Source: Chara braunii
Taxonomy: Eukaryota; Streptophyta; Charophyceae; Charales; Characeae
Assembly: GCA_003427395.1 (NCBI GenBank)
Contig: BFEA01000069.1
Coordinates: 1,221,562-1,279,765 of the forward strand
Direction of reading: 5' to 3'
DNA: 58,204 nucleotides
Numbering within the stretch: position 1 is the stretch's first letter; each line of letters begins with the position of its first letter. Below the pieces are notes generated by a model. The model was given only the letters and a program-made list of their open reading frames with translations. It had not been told where the DNA came from and did no database searches. Both the position numbers and the translations under genes were made by a program. Below, piece by piece: positions 11,424-21,802 of this stretch.

Positions 11424-12471
11424 TTCCGCAAGCGCGCCCGCAAATCTCTCTTACGTTCTCGACTCCTTAGCTAGCTTCCAGGAAGCACTGGCTGGGCAGA
11501 GTGTCTGGTGTGAGTCGGAAAGTCCTATCGGGGTGACGATCGACTGGTCTGTTGCGCGCTTGATCGCCACGACGGACTGTGGGATCTGGGCGAACCGCAT
11601 CGAGTTCACGTCGGTGGGTGACGATCGTAGTGGTGGAAGTTAGCACGCGACGGCTGGGATCGTCGGGGCGGGCATGAAGACCGATTGATTGGAGTTGAGT
11701 GAGTGATTGGCCCGGGGCCATATTGGAATTAACGGCGAATGCGCCTTTGTTGTCGCGGATCTTTATCTCTGGCGTGAGTGCACGGCGGCAACGCCGAACT
11801 TCCTATTTTCGGATCTCGTCATCTTCTATCTCGACATTTCTCCCTCGTCTCCTTCGCTCTCCTCTATCTTTGAATAATGATGTGTCTCGATGTTTGACTC
11901 TCTTTCTCTCTCTCTTGGATGAAAATGAATCTGTGTGCTTTCCTGTGTGAAAGAACTTCTTCCGGAACTCTTCCATTAGTTTCCTGGGTAATCCCCAGAT
12001 GCCGAGGAATTGATCCTCTTGTCTTGTGAATGGTGGATGCATGTGTACAATTCCCCCGGTTGATTTCTGACTTGCATACCCCTGTCGTTTTCGCACCTTC
12101 CACAGTGAATGTATGTATGAAGATGCGTGTCTTTTTTTGTTGATTAGACGCAGCCCTCGGCAGGATTTTGCTCGAGAATGTAAGAGTGTTTAGATCTATA
12201 GTACTGAAAGCCCTGCGCATGCCATCTGTCTCATGTTGCACGACATCAGCAACTGAGCCACAGAGCGGCCTCGAGAAACAAGGCGCCTTAGATCAACGCC
12301 GCGTTGGCTTACTAAATCTGAGTCGAGGGTCGGTCCCTTAGTTACATGCATGATCAAGCTGATGAATGTTTTCTTTTTTTCTCTCTCTCTCGGGCCGAAA
12401 AGGATTGATTGGGGGTTGCGCGAGTGTTTTCTTTTCTTGATGACGTCGCGGGACTCTTGCAATTAATTGAT

Positions 12472-13011
12472 ATGTGGACTAACAAGCACCCTTTGATCGG
12501 GCGCCAGCCTCCCGTATCTCCCGTCTCAACACGGCCTTTTCCCTACAACGAGGAAAGAACACATGTATGCGAGTTGGACTTACGAGAAGCTGTCGCACAA
12601 ATCGGCGGACGATACTACTTCCCTCCGGCAAACCATTGTTCAGGGTTCGTAGAGGCTGGGTTTGTCATTATCGATACGCACTTTCTACCTTACTCGATAT
12701 TGTTGCCATTCAACAAGTTGATCGTCATCTCGTGGACGGTAGTAGAACCCCATTGGCCGCAAACCCTATGCACCGAATGCCAGCGCTTTGAGCGCTAAGA
12801 ATCCAGGGGTTTCCACTACCGTGTGCGGAGTGAGGATGAACATAGAGAAGGAGCCACGCGATTAAGACCCTCCACGTCGGATTCAGAAATGTTCAGTGAA
12901 CGACGACGGGACTTCATACGAAAGCGAGACACGCGAAGCGTGCTGAAACCCTTCTGTTTTAAACGATGGGCCGTAGCCAGGTGGGAAGTCCGACAATATT
13001 TTCTGGATTGA
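12472..13011 (+). pseudogene. LTR-internal ORF, E2 5' LTR copy
   Basis: The frame starts at an ATG conserved in three copies (MWT) and would encode 179 residues ending YFLD. One TAA at 12796-12798 interrupts it after ECQRFER; the 3' LTR copy has TAC (Tyr) there. Readable landmarks are RPFPYNEERT, GRYYFPP, GFVIIDTHF, LLPFN, PHWP and the CTEC pair, followed by a basic, Arg-rich tail. It lies between the TATA box and the PBS, hence upstream of gag in the predicted RNA. I do not recognise the family; the CxxC pair could bind metal. Confidence 0.75.
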
Positions 13012-13235
13012 ATTAATATTTCTCACTCCTCTTGCGCCAAACTTCCGCGCGCGCAATTTGCGCCACGCGGAAAATGATCGACTTACTTCGTCGGACCAAC
13101 ACGGGGGATTTCAGTTTCGGTCGTGTCCCCACACTCAATTTCCAAAAATCCTTGGCACACCCCATCTTGCTGTTTTTCTGGGCCTCTTTTCGTACATCTA
13201 GCACTCCGAACGAAAGATAGCACAGGGCGTGAGGT

Positions 13236-13248
13236 TGGTATCGGAGCC
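13236..13248 (+). promoter_or_regulatory. Primer-binding site of E2
   Basis: TGGTATCGGAGCC follows the LTR end directly. It matches the initiator tRNA-Met primer site except for one A-to-G change. Confidence 0.85.
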
Positions 13249-13365
13249 GACATGTGTCGGTTTTGATGATAGTGAGTCGAACTGGCGAGAGGCAGGAGAA
13301 GTCCTCAACTAGCTCGTCGAGATCGCCCAGTGACCAGGTCTTGATCTGGTGCGGTTGCACCCACA

Positions 13366-13818
13366 ATGCCAATGGCAGACAGTACTAGGGTGATCGTTAG
13401 CATTCCTGCCCCTTTCCCCTTCTTTCCTAACCATACCCATCCCGGGGCTTGCCTGAAAGCCGTTGAAGCTGAAGGTTACAGTGTGGGTGATCTTCCCCTC
13501 GTTCTTACCATGCTACTCTGTAATACGTCGCATGACTGGTTTAGAAAGCATACGTGGGTATATTGGAATACTTTCAAACAAAGATTCCTGACTCGATTCG
13601 ATACGGTCAGTGAAGATGCCGCCTGGTACGTGCTCAAAACTCAGCCGCAAGGACCAGGGGAATTGTTGCCCAACTTCATGGATCGATTTCAAACCACGTT
13701 GGACAAATCTGGGCGAGACGAGATCACCGCTCGAGATTTCAAACCACGTTGGACAAATCTGGGCGATACAGAAAAAGGTCCCGCAGAAGACACACCAGCT
13801 ATTTGCTATCATCGCTAA
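13366..13818 (+). pseudogene. Gag capsid fragment (E2)
   Basis: The 150-codon frame starting MPMADST aligns with the E1 gag (WFRKHTWVYWNTFKQRFLTRF compares with the E1 FEWYRQNPYTNW segment). The frame is disturbed by a 50-bp duplication at 13685-13768. Related sequence continues to about 13975 in another frame and runs into a poly(C) tract and an assembly gap. Confidence 0.75.
13685..13768. repeat. 50-bp tandem duplication in gag
   Basis: GATTTCAAACCACGTTGGAC plus the following bases occur at 13685 and again at 13735. The period of 50 bp shifts the gag frame. Confidence 0.88.
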
Positions 13819-14019
13819 AGCATTGGAACTGGACCTGACTGATACAAAAAAATATATCAGTAAGGGAGACGATGATATTACAGATACCATACAAGATGTA
13901 GCGGCTAAGAGGCGACCGTGGTTGCGGGCGGTAGAACAGTTTTATCCCCGCATCGACCACGACTTTTTCCGATGAGATTGCTTCCGATATCCCGCCTGCT
14001 TCTTCTCCCCCCCCCCCCC

Positions 14020-14199
14020 NNNNNNNNNNNNNNNNNNNNNNNNNNNNNNNNNNNNNNNNNNNNNNNNNNNNNNNNNNNNNNNNNNNNNNNNNNNNNNNNN
14101 NNNNNNNNNNNNNNNNNNNNNNNNNNNNNNNNNNNNNNNNNNNNNNNNNNNNNNNNNNNNNNNNNNNNNNNNNNNNNNNNNNNNNNNNNNNNNNNNNNN
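14020..14199. other. Assembly gap (180 N) after poly(C)
   Basis: Undetermined bases follow a C run at about 14006-14019. The gag C-terminal part is missing here. Confidence 0.99.
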
Positions 14200-14207
14200 T
14201 GATCCAA

Positions 14208-15389
14208 ATGCAGGCCGCTCACATGGAGCGGATGGAACAGATAATGAGCAGGCTAATTAAGCCTAACCCGGCCCCTGCTCGGCCTGCCCCCGCGTCATTT
14301 CCACTCTTGCTTGCCCCGCCTGCACCAGGATACGCACCTCAGTTCCCTCACCCAGCTAATCCAGCAGGAAAGTTCGAGTGTTCTAACTGCAAACAGCCCG
14401 GACATTTCGCCCGAGACTGTCCATAGGCAAAGCGTAATCAGCCCCCACCTGTTGCGGCCCCTGTGGCCCTGAATCAAGGACGAGTGGCCGCATTGATGGA
14501 TGTGGCCCAAGGAGGAGAGCTCGTGGCATATGCCACAGAACAACCTCCCCCCTCGATGGCAACGGCGTCGACATCGGGAGCTTCTTCCTCTGACGCTGCT
14601 GACGTGGTTGATCCACTTGAGTATCTTCATCTCGCAGGCATGATCGGAGCGATCCAATCGGCCCTTGATGATCTTGAATGGGTCGATCGCGAATCCAATC
14701 CTGGTCCGCAGTTTCGGATGGGAGAAATTGATGTATTTAGAGCACTCAAGCAACTGGATATTCGCGTTCATATCCCTGTAGGACATTTGCTCACCATATC
14801 CGAAGCCGCGAATGATAAACTCTTGCAGCATTGCCAGAAAAATCAAAAGCGCTTCATGTACCAGCGCATACAGCGAATGTTAAAAAAGAAGGAAGGAGGC
14901 GAGAAAGTTGCACTGCCCGAACCTGAAGCCGGCAAATTCGAGGCCGCACGTATAGCAACAATCTCTTTAGCAGAGAAGGATTACTTCGTACGAGCTCGGC
15001 CGGTACTGTGGAAGAGCGCGAAATGTGATTGTAAAGTTCGGGGCAAGCCGTTCAACGCCCTTATCGACACAGGGTCTTCTGCAGTGGCCATATCATTAGA
15101 CACTGTCAGAAAGACGGGACGACTCGGATCCATTGTTCCTCAATCTGGCAAAGACAATTATGTCTCTGCCGACGAGGAAGCAATGAACATCGTGGGCATT
15201 ATTGAGAATATGGCTGTAAAGGTTGGACGAGTACACGTCCTTGTTAACGCACTAGTAATAGATGTGCATTCCTATTCTGTGTTGTTAGGATTACCTTGGG
15301 CGATGGCGGTAGGGGCCCGTCTGCATTTCGATTCAAAACAACTGGTGCTCACGCAAACTGGGGGAAAGCCTCAAACTGTTCCCTTGTGA
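14208..15389 (+). pseudogene. Gag zinc knuckle and aspartic protease (E2)
   Basis: The frame from 14208 carries a Pro-rich stretch and a CCHC knuckle (CSNCKQPGHFARDC), then a TAG at 14424-14426. The same frame then continues 308 codons to 15389. The second part holds a spacer (DIRVHIPVGHLLTISEA), the retropepsin active site ALIDTGSSAVAIS, and the protease C-terminal half (SVLLGLPWAMAVGARLHF). The E1 copy has no stop after its knuckle, so the TAG looks like a point mutation; stop-codon readthrough is the alternative. Confidence 0.85.
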
Positions 15390-16141
15390 ATTTCCACCCG
15401 AACGATAAAACGAACTCCTAAGTTAACCCAAATAGGGATGATTTGATGCATTGATATCGAGGAGTATTCTTCCTCGGACATCGGTAGCGGAATCGAGGAA
15501 CAGGAATACGAAGAGGAATTGCCTAGTGAGGATGAATGGAAGCACCTGGTCGAACTTTTCGAACACGAAATTCCCGAAGAATTTCGAGTGTGCCCCGACA
15601 CTGTCCGAAGCTTCCACCTGGATTCAGGAAACAACGTGCTTGCGCCTCTGAAAACCCAGGTCAATCCTTCAGTCCTCCTCGGGGAACCCATATTACAAAT
15701 GTCTGACCAGCACTGTCCTTACGAACACGTTATCAACAAACGGAACAGTACCTGGACGTTTCTGTTTTCCCGCCCAGATCGTTACTAACGACGGGGGCGA
15801 CCATCGCCTTAATTAAACAGGAAGCAGAAGCGCCGGTAGATGACGTGCCTGATCTAATGCAGGAGATGACGGACCTAACAAGACTGACTGTGGAGCAGAT
15901 TTCGGCCAACTCAGAAACTAACGCCGAAACTAAAGAAACCGAAATGATCAGCCCCGCCGAATCACAGATGATTGCGACTGTCTTCTCTGTTCGCACCAGT
16001 AGTTTCGTCTTTTCAAGTGTCTACGATCGACGGTAGCGGCTGGTTGATTGGATCGACATACCCCTTAAGACTCCTAGGGAATCAACGATCACCCTACCGA
16101 GCCACGTCGCCACGGAACTTCGAAAGTCATTAATCAATGTT
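15390..16141 (+). pseudogene. Protease-RT linker of pol (E2)
   Basis: Pieces of the linker lie in different frames: 15519-15788 includes SVLLGEPILQM, and 15845-16036 includes VPDLMQEMTDL and EMISPAESQMIATVFS. Equivalent linker peptides occur in E1 (5658-5338) and in triplicate in E3 (36870-37620). The acidic linker has no enzymatic motif. Frameshifts near 15790 and a stop at 16034-16036 separate it from RT. Confidence 0.7.
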
Positions 16142-17623
16142 TTGAACGGTTATGCAGAGGTGCTGGGTGTGCATGATAATGATATCGGCTTGACTAATGT
16201 GATCGAGCATGCCATCCTCACTGGAGAACATCCGCCCATTAGCTGCGCTCCTTACCGATACTCGCCAGCTCAGAGAGCGGCCGCTTTTCAATGGATTAAA
16301 GAATTCGAAGCTAATAAATGGATCGAACCCGCTATAGGTCCATGGTCTTTTTCCGTAGTAATCGTACCTAAAAAGGCCGGAGGGATTCACATTTGTAGTG
16401 ATTATCGAAAATTGAATGATATCACGATCAAAGATGTGTACCCCCTCCCCCGTATTGATGAGTTGTTGGATGCGATTGGGAGTGCTCGATTTTTCATTAA
16501 CTTTGATGTTCGCCATGGGTTCCATCATCTTCTTGTCCGAGAAGAAGATCGTCCCAAAACGGCGTTTGTACTTTTCGAGGGTACGTGGCAGTGGATTCGA
16601 TGCCCGATGGGTATCTGCAACGCCCCCGCGACCTTTGAGCGAGCCATGAATATAGTTTTTCAGAATTTCGTGCGGAAGACTCATTTGGCGCAGAGCATCA
16701 TCAACTACTGCGTGATTGTGTACATGGATGACATTCTGGTGTACTCGAGTTCCTACGAGGGACACGTGCAGCACATTGAATGGGCGCTGCATGCGTTACG
16801 AGATGCGGGCTTCAAAGTGGCGCTTGAGAAGTGTTAGTTTTTCCTTACCACCATTTCCGTCTTAGGACACGTGGTAACAGACCAGGGATTCCAACCGGAG
16901 CCGCAAAAGGTGGCAGCTGTCAGGGATGCGCCGGTGGCTACAACTTTCACGCAAGTTCGCGCCTTTTTGTGCCTGGCCTCATACTACCGAAGATTTATCA
17001 AGGGCTTCGCGGCGATTGCGGGACCCCTCACAAATCTGTTGCGCAAAGATCAACCGTTGATCTGGACGCCGGAGTGTGATCAAGCGTTTTCGAAACTCAA
17101 GGCCGCTCTCATTCCGGCTCCGGTCCTTATAAGGCCGGATCCCGAAAAACCTTTTGTTCTCATTACTGACTGGCAGCCAGAGGCAATTTCGGCGATCCTT
17201 GCCCAGGTGGGACCGAGTGGACTCGAAAGCGTGGTGGAGTATGCGTCCAAATCAGTGCCCGCCTGCAAGTGCAACTACGCCACTCCAACGGGAGAATGCT
17301 ACGCGGCTCTCTGGGGAATCAGTCACTTTCGCGCTTACCTATATGGGCGGAAGTTCACCTCGGTAACCGATCATGAGCCCATGTTGGCTCTGAAGAAATC
17401 GAAGGATTACTCTAGCATGATCGGGCGATGGGCAACGGTGTTACAGAGCATGGACTTTGACATTCGTCATCGGAAGCACGAGAGACACGGGAATGTGGAC
17501 GGACTGACACGACTGCACCGGCTTGAGAAAGTTCCGAAGAGTGAGGAGGTGATTCCGTGGAACGAACCCGAACAGGAGGTTGGACCTCGGTATGGCCAAG
17601 TGGAGATCTTGTCGAAGCAGTAA
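16142..17623 (+). pseudogene. Reverse transcriptase - RNase H, Ty3/gypsy pol (E2)
   Basis: This is the best-preserved RT in the window. In order: ISCAPYRYSPAQR, VPKKAGGIHICSDYRKLND, FINFDVRHGFHHL (first Asp), MGICNAPATF, YMDDILVYSS (catalytic pair), then a TAG at 16835-16837 replacing Gln in LEKCQFF. The same frame continues with the thumb (FLCLASYYRRFIKG) and RNase H (ITDWQPEAISAILAQ, TGECYAALWG, VTDHEPM, GNVDGLTRLH). Apart from that single stop the 494-codon span is open. Confidence 0.92.
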
Positions 17624-17693
17624 GTGACACGAGGATCAATTTATCTGATCTACCCTCTCCGCAATTTGGTCCCATCTCCCCTCCTCTGTCAAC

Positions 17694-19434
17694 ATGACTA
17701 CCCCACCTGTCTCTGCAACCCCTTCCTCTCCTACTAATTCTGCCCCTCTCACTTTCTCAGCTTTCTTTGCCACCCTCCCCGATAAATTCTGCTATTTTTG
17801 TACGTGTATTGCACGGGTTTATGGGGTCGACTGTCATCCTTTCGAAACCTCGTTTGTCGATTGGGTAGAATGTGCCACGTGTGTCAATCGTGCGCACGGG
17901 GCCTGCGTTCGATATCGAACGAGTAGCAAGGAATGGAGGTGCCCCTTGTGTAGAACGAACAAACTCCCCACGGAGGTTCGATTCGAGGCCGCGCATACGG
18001 ACGACCCTGGATAGGACGAAAAATACTGACGAGCGGAGGTTTGGACGGATAAAATTTTATTGGCGAAATTAGCAGGATTATCATTGGGACACCTCACCAA
18101 ACACGACAGACGTAGGGCAACCGAGAGATCTCGAGAGATCTCGGGACTATCGGTGGATCAACGGTCATTTGGAGAAGCGTAAAACTGACGGATCGGGTTC
18201 GTGGTTGACGGTTCCCCATCCATTCCAGAGATATGATTGGATCCGATCAGCTCACGAAGAACAGGCCGCTCATTTCGCAATACGTGTCACAGAGACAACT
18301 ATAGACCAGAACCGATGGTTCTAGTCCAACATACGAGATGACGTCAGATACATTGTCGCCAACTGTCTGGTCTGTGCCGCTGATCGCGCCCCAATACGGG
18401 GACCAAACACGATAGTACCAACAGAAGTAGAGCGCCCCTTCCAGCGAGTCAGTATGGACACAACAGATATCGACGTGCCACCTGGCCCAAACTGCTGTGA
18501 ATATTCTATCCTTTTAGTAGTAATTGACCATTTTTCCAAGTACATCGAGGTCTATCCCTGTAAGACCCGCAAGGCCGCAGAAATAGCCACGTAGATCGAT
18601 CGGTTCCTCTACACTCATCTAGATACGGAAGAAATTTTAATCGACAATGGGTCCGAATTTAAGGGAGAAGTAGAGGAACTGCTCGCACGAAGGGGCGTCA
18701 CGCTCCGACATACAGCACCCCACGTGTCTCAGTCGAACGGATTGGCGGAGAACGCCAACCACATGATTAAAACCGCCCTTCGCAGGAATTTAGCGGCACA
18801 CGACACGCGTCCGTGGCCCGAGATCGTATATCAGATCGTCGGGATCCACCGGGCCACCCCTCATGAGTCCACGGGGTTCACCCCCTTTCAGCTTCGTACT
18901 AATAGCCTCCCCTGTGTCGACTACCGGGGTAACTCAGAAATTGCCGAAACAGGGGGTAGAGACATGCGTACAGCCCTCAAGGCCAAGGCCAAAAGGTACA
19001 CCGAATTAATGGAGCCGTCCATCCCGAAGCTAGCCCGAAAAAGACAAAGGATGACCGATGTGGCCCACGGTAGGCAGGTCCGTAGCTACAAGGCTCAGAA
19101 TGGAAATGCTGGGCCCCAGCATCAATATAAATTAGGGGACCTAGTGCAGGTATGTAAATGTGCACGCGACCGGAAACTCACTCCCAAGTTCTCTGGCTGC
19201 TTTCGCGTTGTCGAGCTCGGTCCTAAAGGCGCCAACACGGTGCGCATCGCGCCTGAGGCTAGTGCAAGCCATAGCTCTGTCCCCATCGTCTGGCATACCT
19301 CCTACCTTCGTCCTCTTCCTCCCTCTCATCTTCCTCCCTCTCCCTCCTCCGAAAGCGAGGAGAACGACGACGATCTAACTCTCTCTCCACTATCTCCCTC
19401 CTGCCCTTCGTCTTCCTCTGCGACCTCGCCATGA
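17694..19434 (+). pseudogene. PHD-like finger and integrase (E2)
   Basis: The first ORF (17694-18014) holds a C4HC3-type finger: CYFC, a distant Cys, ECATC, AHGAC and RCPLC. Integrase follows: HEEQAAHF, CLVCAAD (zinc-binding), MDTTD, IDNGSEF and QSNGLAEN (D, D, E). A frame interruption after 18014 and TAG codons at 18323-18325 and 18594-18596 break it. The last 236 codons (18724-19434) are open and end in a Ser/Pro/Glu tail with a KLGDLVQV / RVVELGP SH3-like C-terminal domain. No chromodomain is seen. The stop overlaps the ATG of X1. Confidence 0.9.
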
Positions 19435-19913
19435 GTTTCATCACGGAGTGGGCTCTTGACGAACATCTGTTGCAGCCACGTGGCTACATCTCGGAAATTC
19501 GGCAAGTTCGTCATCCACGACTTAATACGGATCTTCGGCGTTTGGCGCAGTTCTTCTGCGACGTGGGTGTGTGTGCCGCCGCCGCGTTTCGATTCGAAGG
19601 GAGCTCATAGGCAATGGTACTGGCGGAGGTAATAGCAGTTCATAGGCGAGCGGCTCCCGGAATGAACCACGTCACCACGGTTGCGGCTTTCAGCGGCGAC
19701 ATCAATTCGTTCAATCCACGGTGGCATACCGAGATCTTGACCTCGCTGCGAGAGTGGACAGAGCAGGTGTCTAATGTGTGGCAGCACGGTCGTGCCCGGC
19801 TAGGGCACAACCTCATCCCGACCTTTGCACCGGATCTTGGCGAGATCCGCCGTTCTCCGCGCGAGCCGCCGGTTCTGATCCCCACCCTCGTCCCTTTCCC
19901 ACGTCCCCAATGA
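19431..19913 (+). pseudogene. X1, extra ORF directly after pol (E2)
   Basis: The ATG at 19431 shares bases with the integrase stop (ATGA). The product would be about 160 residues: MSFITEWALDEHLLQPRG near the start, then a Leu/Arg-rich segment RLNTDLRRLAQFF, an AFSGDINSF block and a WTEQVSNVWQHGRARLG block. One in-frame TAG lies at 19608-19610. Homologous frames begin with the same ATGA overlap at 41562 and 54088. I recognise no known domain, signal peptide or membrane segment. Confidence 0.7.
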
Positions 19914-20050
19914 ACCACGCCGATTCCCTCGCCCCTCTCTCCATCTTCGGTCTCCCCTCTCTTTTCCCCACCTTCTGGCAGTCCGATCTTCATCCTTCTC
20001 TGTCCTTCTCGTTCGAGCCTTTTTCTGTCCCGCTTATTAATCCTGGGCAT

Positions 20051-20935
20051 TAGCGACTATGGCGCGAAACTTTTGACGAGCTGTCCTTCTACTTGGCCCG
20101 AGTACAGGTGACGTGGATACAGACCAGCGAGCATCCTCCGTGGATTAATAATTTGGAACTGCTGATCATACAAGCTTGGAAGACTAACGTTGAGGGCGAT
20201 CTTCTCGGCTTTCTCTTTGGATCGGTACGGCCGGGCCGCCGCCAGTTGATTGCGCAGGAGATCATCGCGCCGATCGTGCAATTGGCGGACGATCTCTCGC
20301 CCGACATCTTTTCGCAAAGTGATGACAGCCCCGCTTCGTACGTTCTCGAGCGATCGTTGGATCCGTACCTTTAGTGGACTGCGTGCTTGGAGGAGCCCAG
20401 GGACGAAGATACGCTACCATCACGGCAGGAGTATCTGAAGCCTTACGACATCATCCCTCACGCCTTCTATCCGAAGAAGGAGGAAGTGGTGATCGACGAC
20501 GTCGAAGAAGACGACGACGAGGAAACGTCGGAGGAGGGAAGCTATAGCAAGTATAGCGAGGGCGAGCTAAGTGAAAAAAAAGAGGAGGAAGAAGAAACCG
20601 GATCTGAGTGGGAAGCCCTGCCGGAGGAAGCCGCGCGCACTGGCACGGAAGCGGAAGATCCTGAGGCCGCACACAAGCGGGAAGAAATTGCCACAAGGAA
20701 GCGGCAGCTGGAGTTAGCCAACGGAGCAAGCCTGCGCATCGGTGACGATCCGACCAGGAATCCGGAGCCGCCGAAGCCCGAAGATGGCGACCCCGCAGCC
20801 GCCACCCCAAGCACCTCACGACGGAGATGGAGCAGATCCCCCTCCTCCTTCAGCCCCACCCGTCCCCTAGTTCGCCCACGTACTGATGCGGGCGATAGGC
20901 CTTCGTCCTCGGACGTTATCCCGTCGTCCCCTTGA
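20051..20935 (+). pseudogene. X2, acidic ORF after X1 (E2)
   Basis: Frame 20051-20935 has one internal TAG (20372-20374). The N-terminal half is globular-looking (ELLIIQAW, LLGFLFG, IIAPIVQLADDLSPDIF) and aligns with E3 42250-42570 and E4 54704-54953. The C-terminal half is strongly acidic (VEEDDDEETSEEG, KKEEEEETGSEWEALPEEAA), then Ser/Pro/Arg-rich, ending VIPSSP. The E5 copy ends in the same VIPSSP and stop. No catalytic motif was recognised. Confidence 0.7.
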
Positions 20936-21406
20936 TTTTCTCACCCTCGAACAGATCCGCACCCCCGTTACCTTCCCCCTCCATCCCTTCCTTCCCCATC
21001 TCTTCCGCTACTTCTACTCTACCCGCCTACTCGCTACCGTCTACCCCCACCCATCCCTTCAGCCCGCTGCCCCCACGTTCTGCTGGCATATCCTGTTGTT
21101 CAATGCTGCATGAGAGAGATGCAACGTGGTAGAAGTCTACTGCGTAGCCACGGCGACAATCCCCGCCTGTACGAGTTTTTTCGAGCGGCGCTCCTCCGCA
21201 CCCTCTCCTCCTTCTATCGCGACTACCTCGCTTCTCTCCCTCATAGCGGCGATCGCTTTCCTCGCTTCCACTGGATCATCCGATATGAGGAGCTTCGGGT
21301 GACGGTAGAAGGGATGAATCGCTACCTACCCCCACTTTCTCCCCGTCGTCCCCGTGAGATCCCCTCCATGTACCGCCTCTACTGGCCCATTCCAACTAGG
21401 CCGTAG
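20886..21406 (+). pseudogene. X3, ORF overlapping X2 in the +1 frame (E2)
   Basis: X3 starts at ATG 20886 (IGLRPRTLSRRPLDFLTL) and overlaps the last 50 bp of X2 in the +1 frame; the X2 stop lies inside the Leu-Asp codons of RPLD. The first part ends at 21113 and the protein continues one frame over from 21110 (FRAALLRTLSSFYRDYLASL, then RFPRFHWIIRYEEL, LPPLSPRRP). In E3 the peptides that correspond to the two sides of this break lie in one frame (49741-49989), so E2 carries a frameshift. Function unknown. Confidence 0.65.
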
Positions 21407-21786
21407 ATCCCGATCACGTTACTATTCCCCCCTTTCCTCCTCTCTTCATCTTATCGGCAGGGGAAAGCGGCACGAATCAGTAAGCTTCGCGAAGATCACG
21501 CCAGCGACGATGACGTCAACCTACGCTCTGATTCGACAGGCAGCGACAAACTGGGGTGCAGAGCACACGGAGAATCGGCGGACGATGATGGCGTCACCTG
21601 GACGACCATCGATGATTCCAGCAGTACGAGCCAAAAAAAGATTGCAACTGAAGTTGGCATGGACTCTGGCTGGATTGTCTGTTGATACGCTTGGTTCCTC
21701 ATTCATCACTTTATTCTCTCTCTCTCTCTCCCCTTCTCTGGCATGGCATGCAATCAGGAGATCGCATAATTTTGGAACCCCCTGCG

Positions 21787-21802
21787 CGTCACATATGTGA
21801 CG
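21787..21802. promoter_or_regulatory. Perfect 16-bp palindrome across the 3' LTR start (E2)
   Basis: CGTCACATATGTGACG spans the internal/LTR boundary at 21796. Near-copies occur at the E3 LTR start (CGTTACATATGTGACG, 50302-50317) and the E4 LTR start (CGTCACAAATGTGACG). The sequence TTTTGGAACCCCCT, not a polypurine tract, precedes it in each case. Confidence 0.75.

Larger units (their letters stand above)
10502..13235 (+). repeat. 5' LTR of E2 (2734 bp)
   Basis: It aligns over its whole length with 21796-24491. It contains a TATA box (11418-11423), CT-rich stretches, and an LTR-internal ORF (12472-13011) about 220 bp before its end. The ends are TG...GT rather than the usual TG...CA. The sequence just upstream (TTTGCCACTG) differs from that before the 3' LTR, which fixes the left border. 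Confidence 0.93.

Noticed and set aside
17694-19434. Chromodomain at the integrase C-terminus (chromovirus)
   Set aside because: The C-terminal part shows an SH3-like segment and a Ser/Pro tail, but no chromodomain aromatic pattern was found.
20886-21406. X3 as an envelope glycoprotein
   Set aside because: The position fits, but no signal peptide, cleavage site or clear membrane segment is visible.
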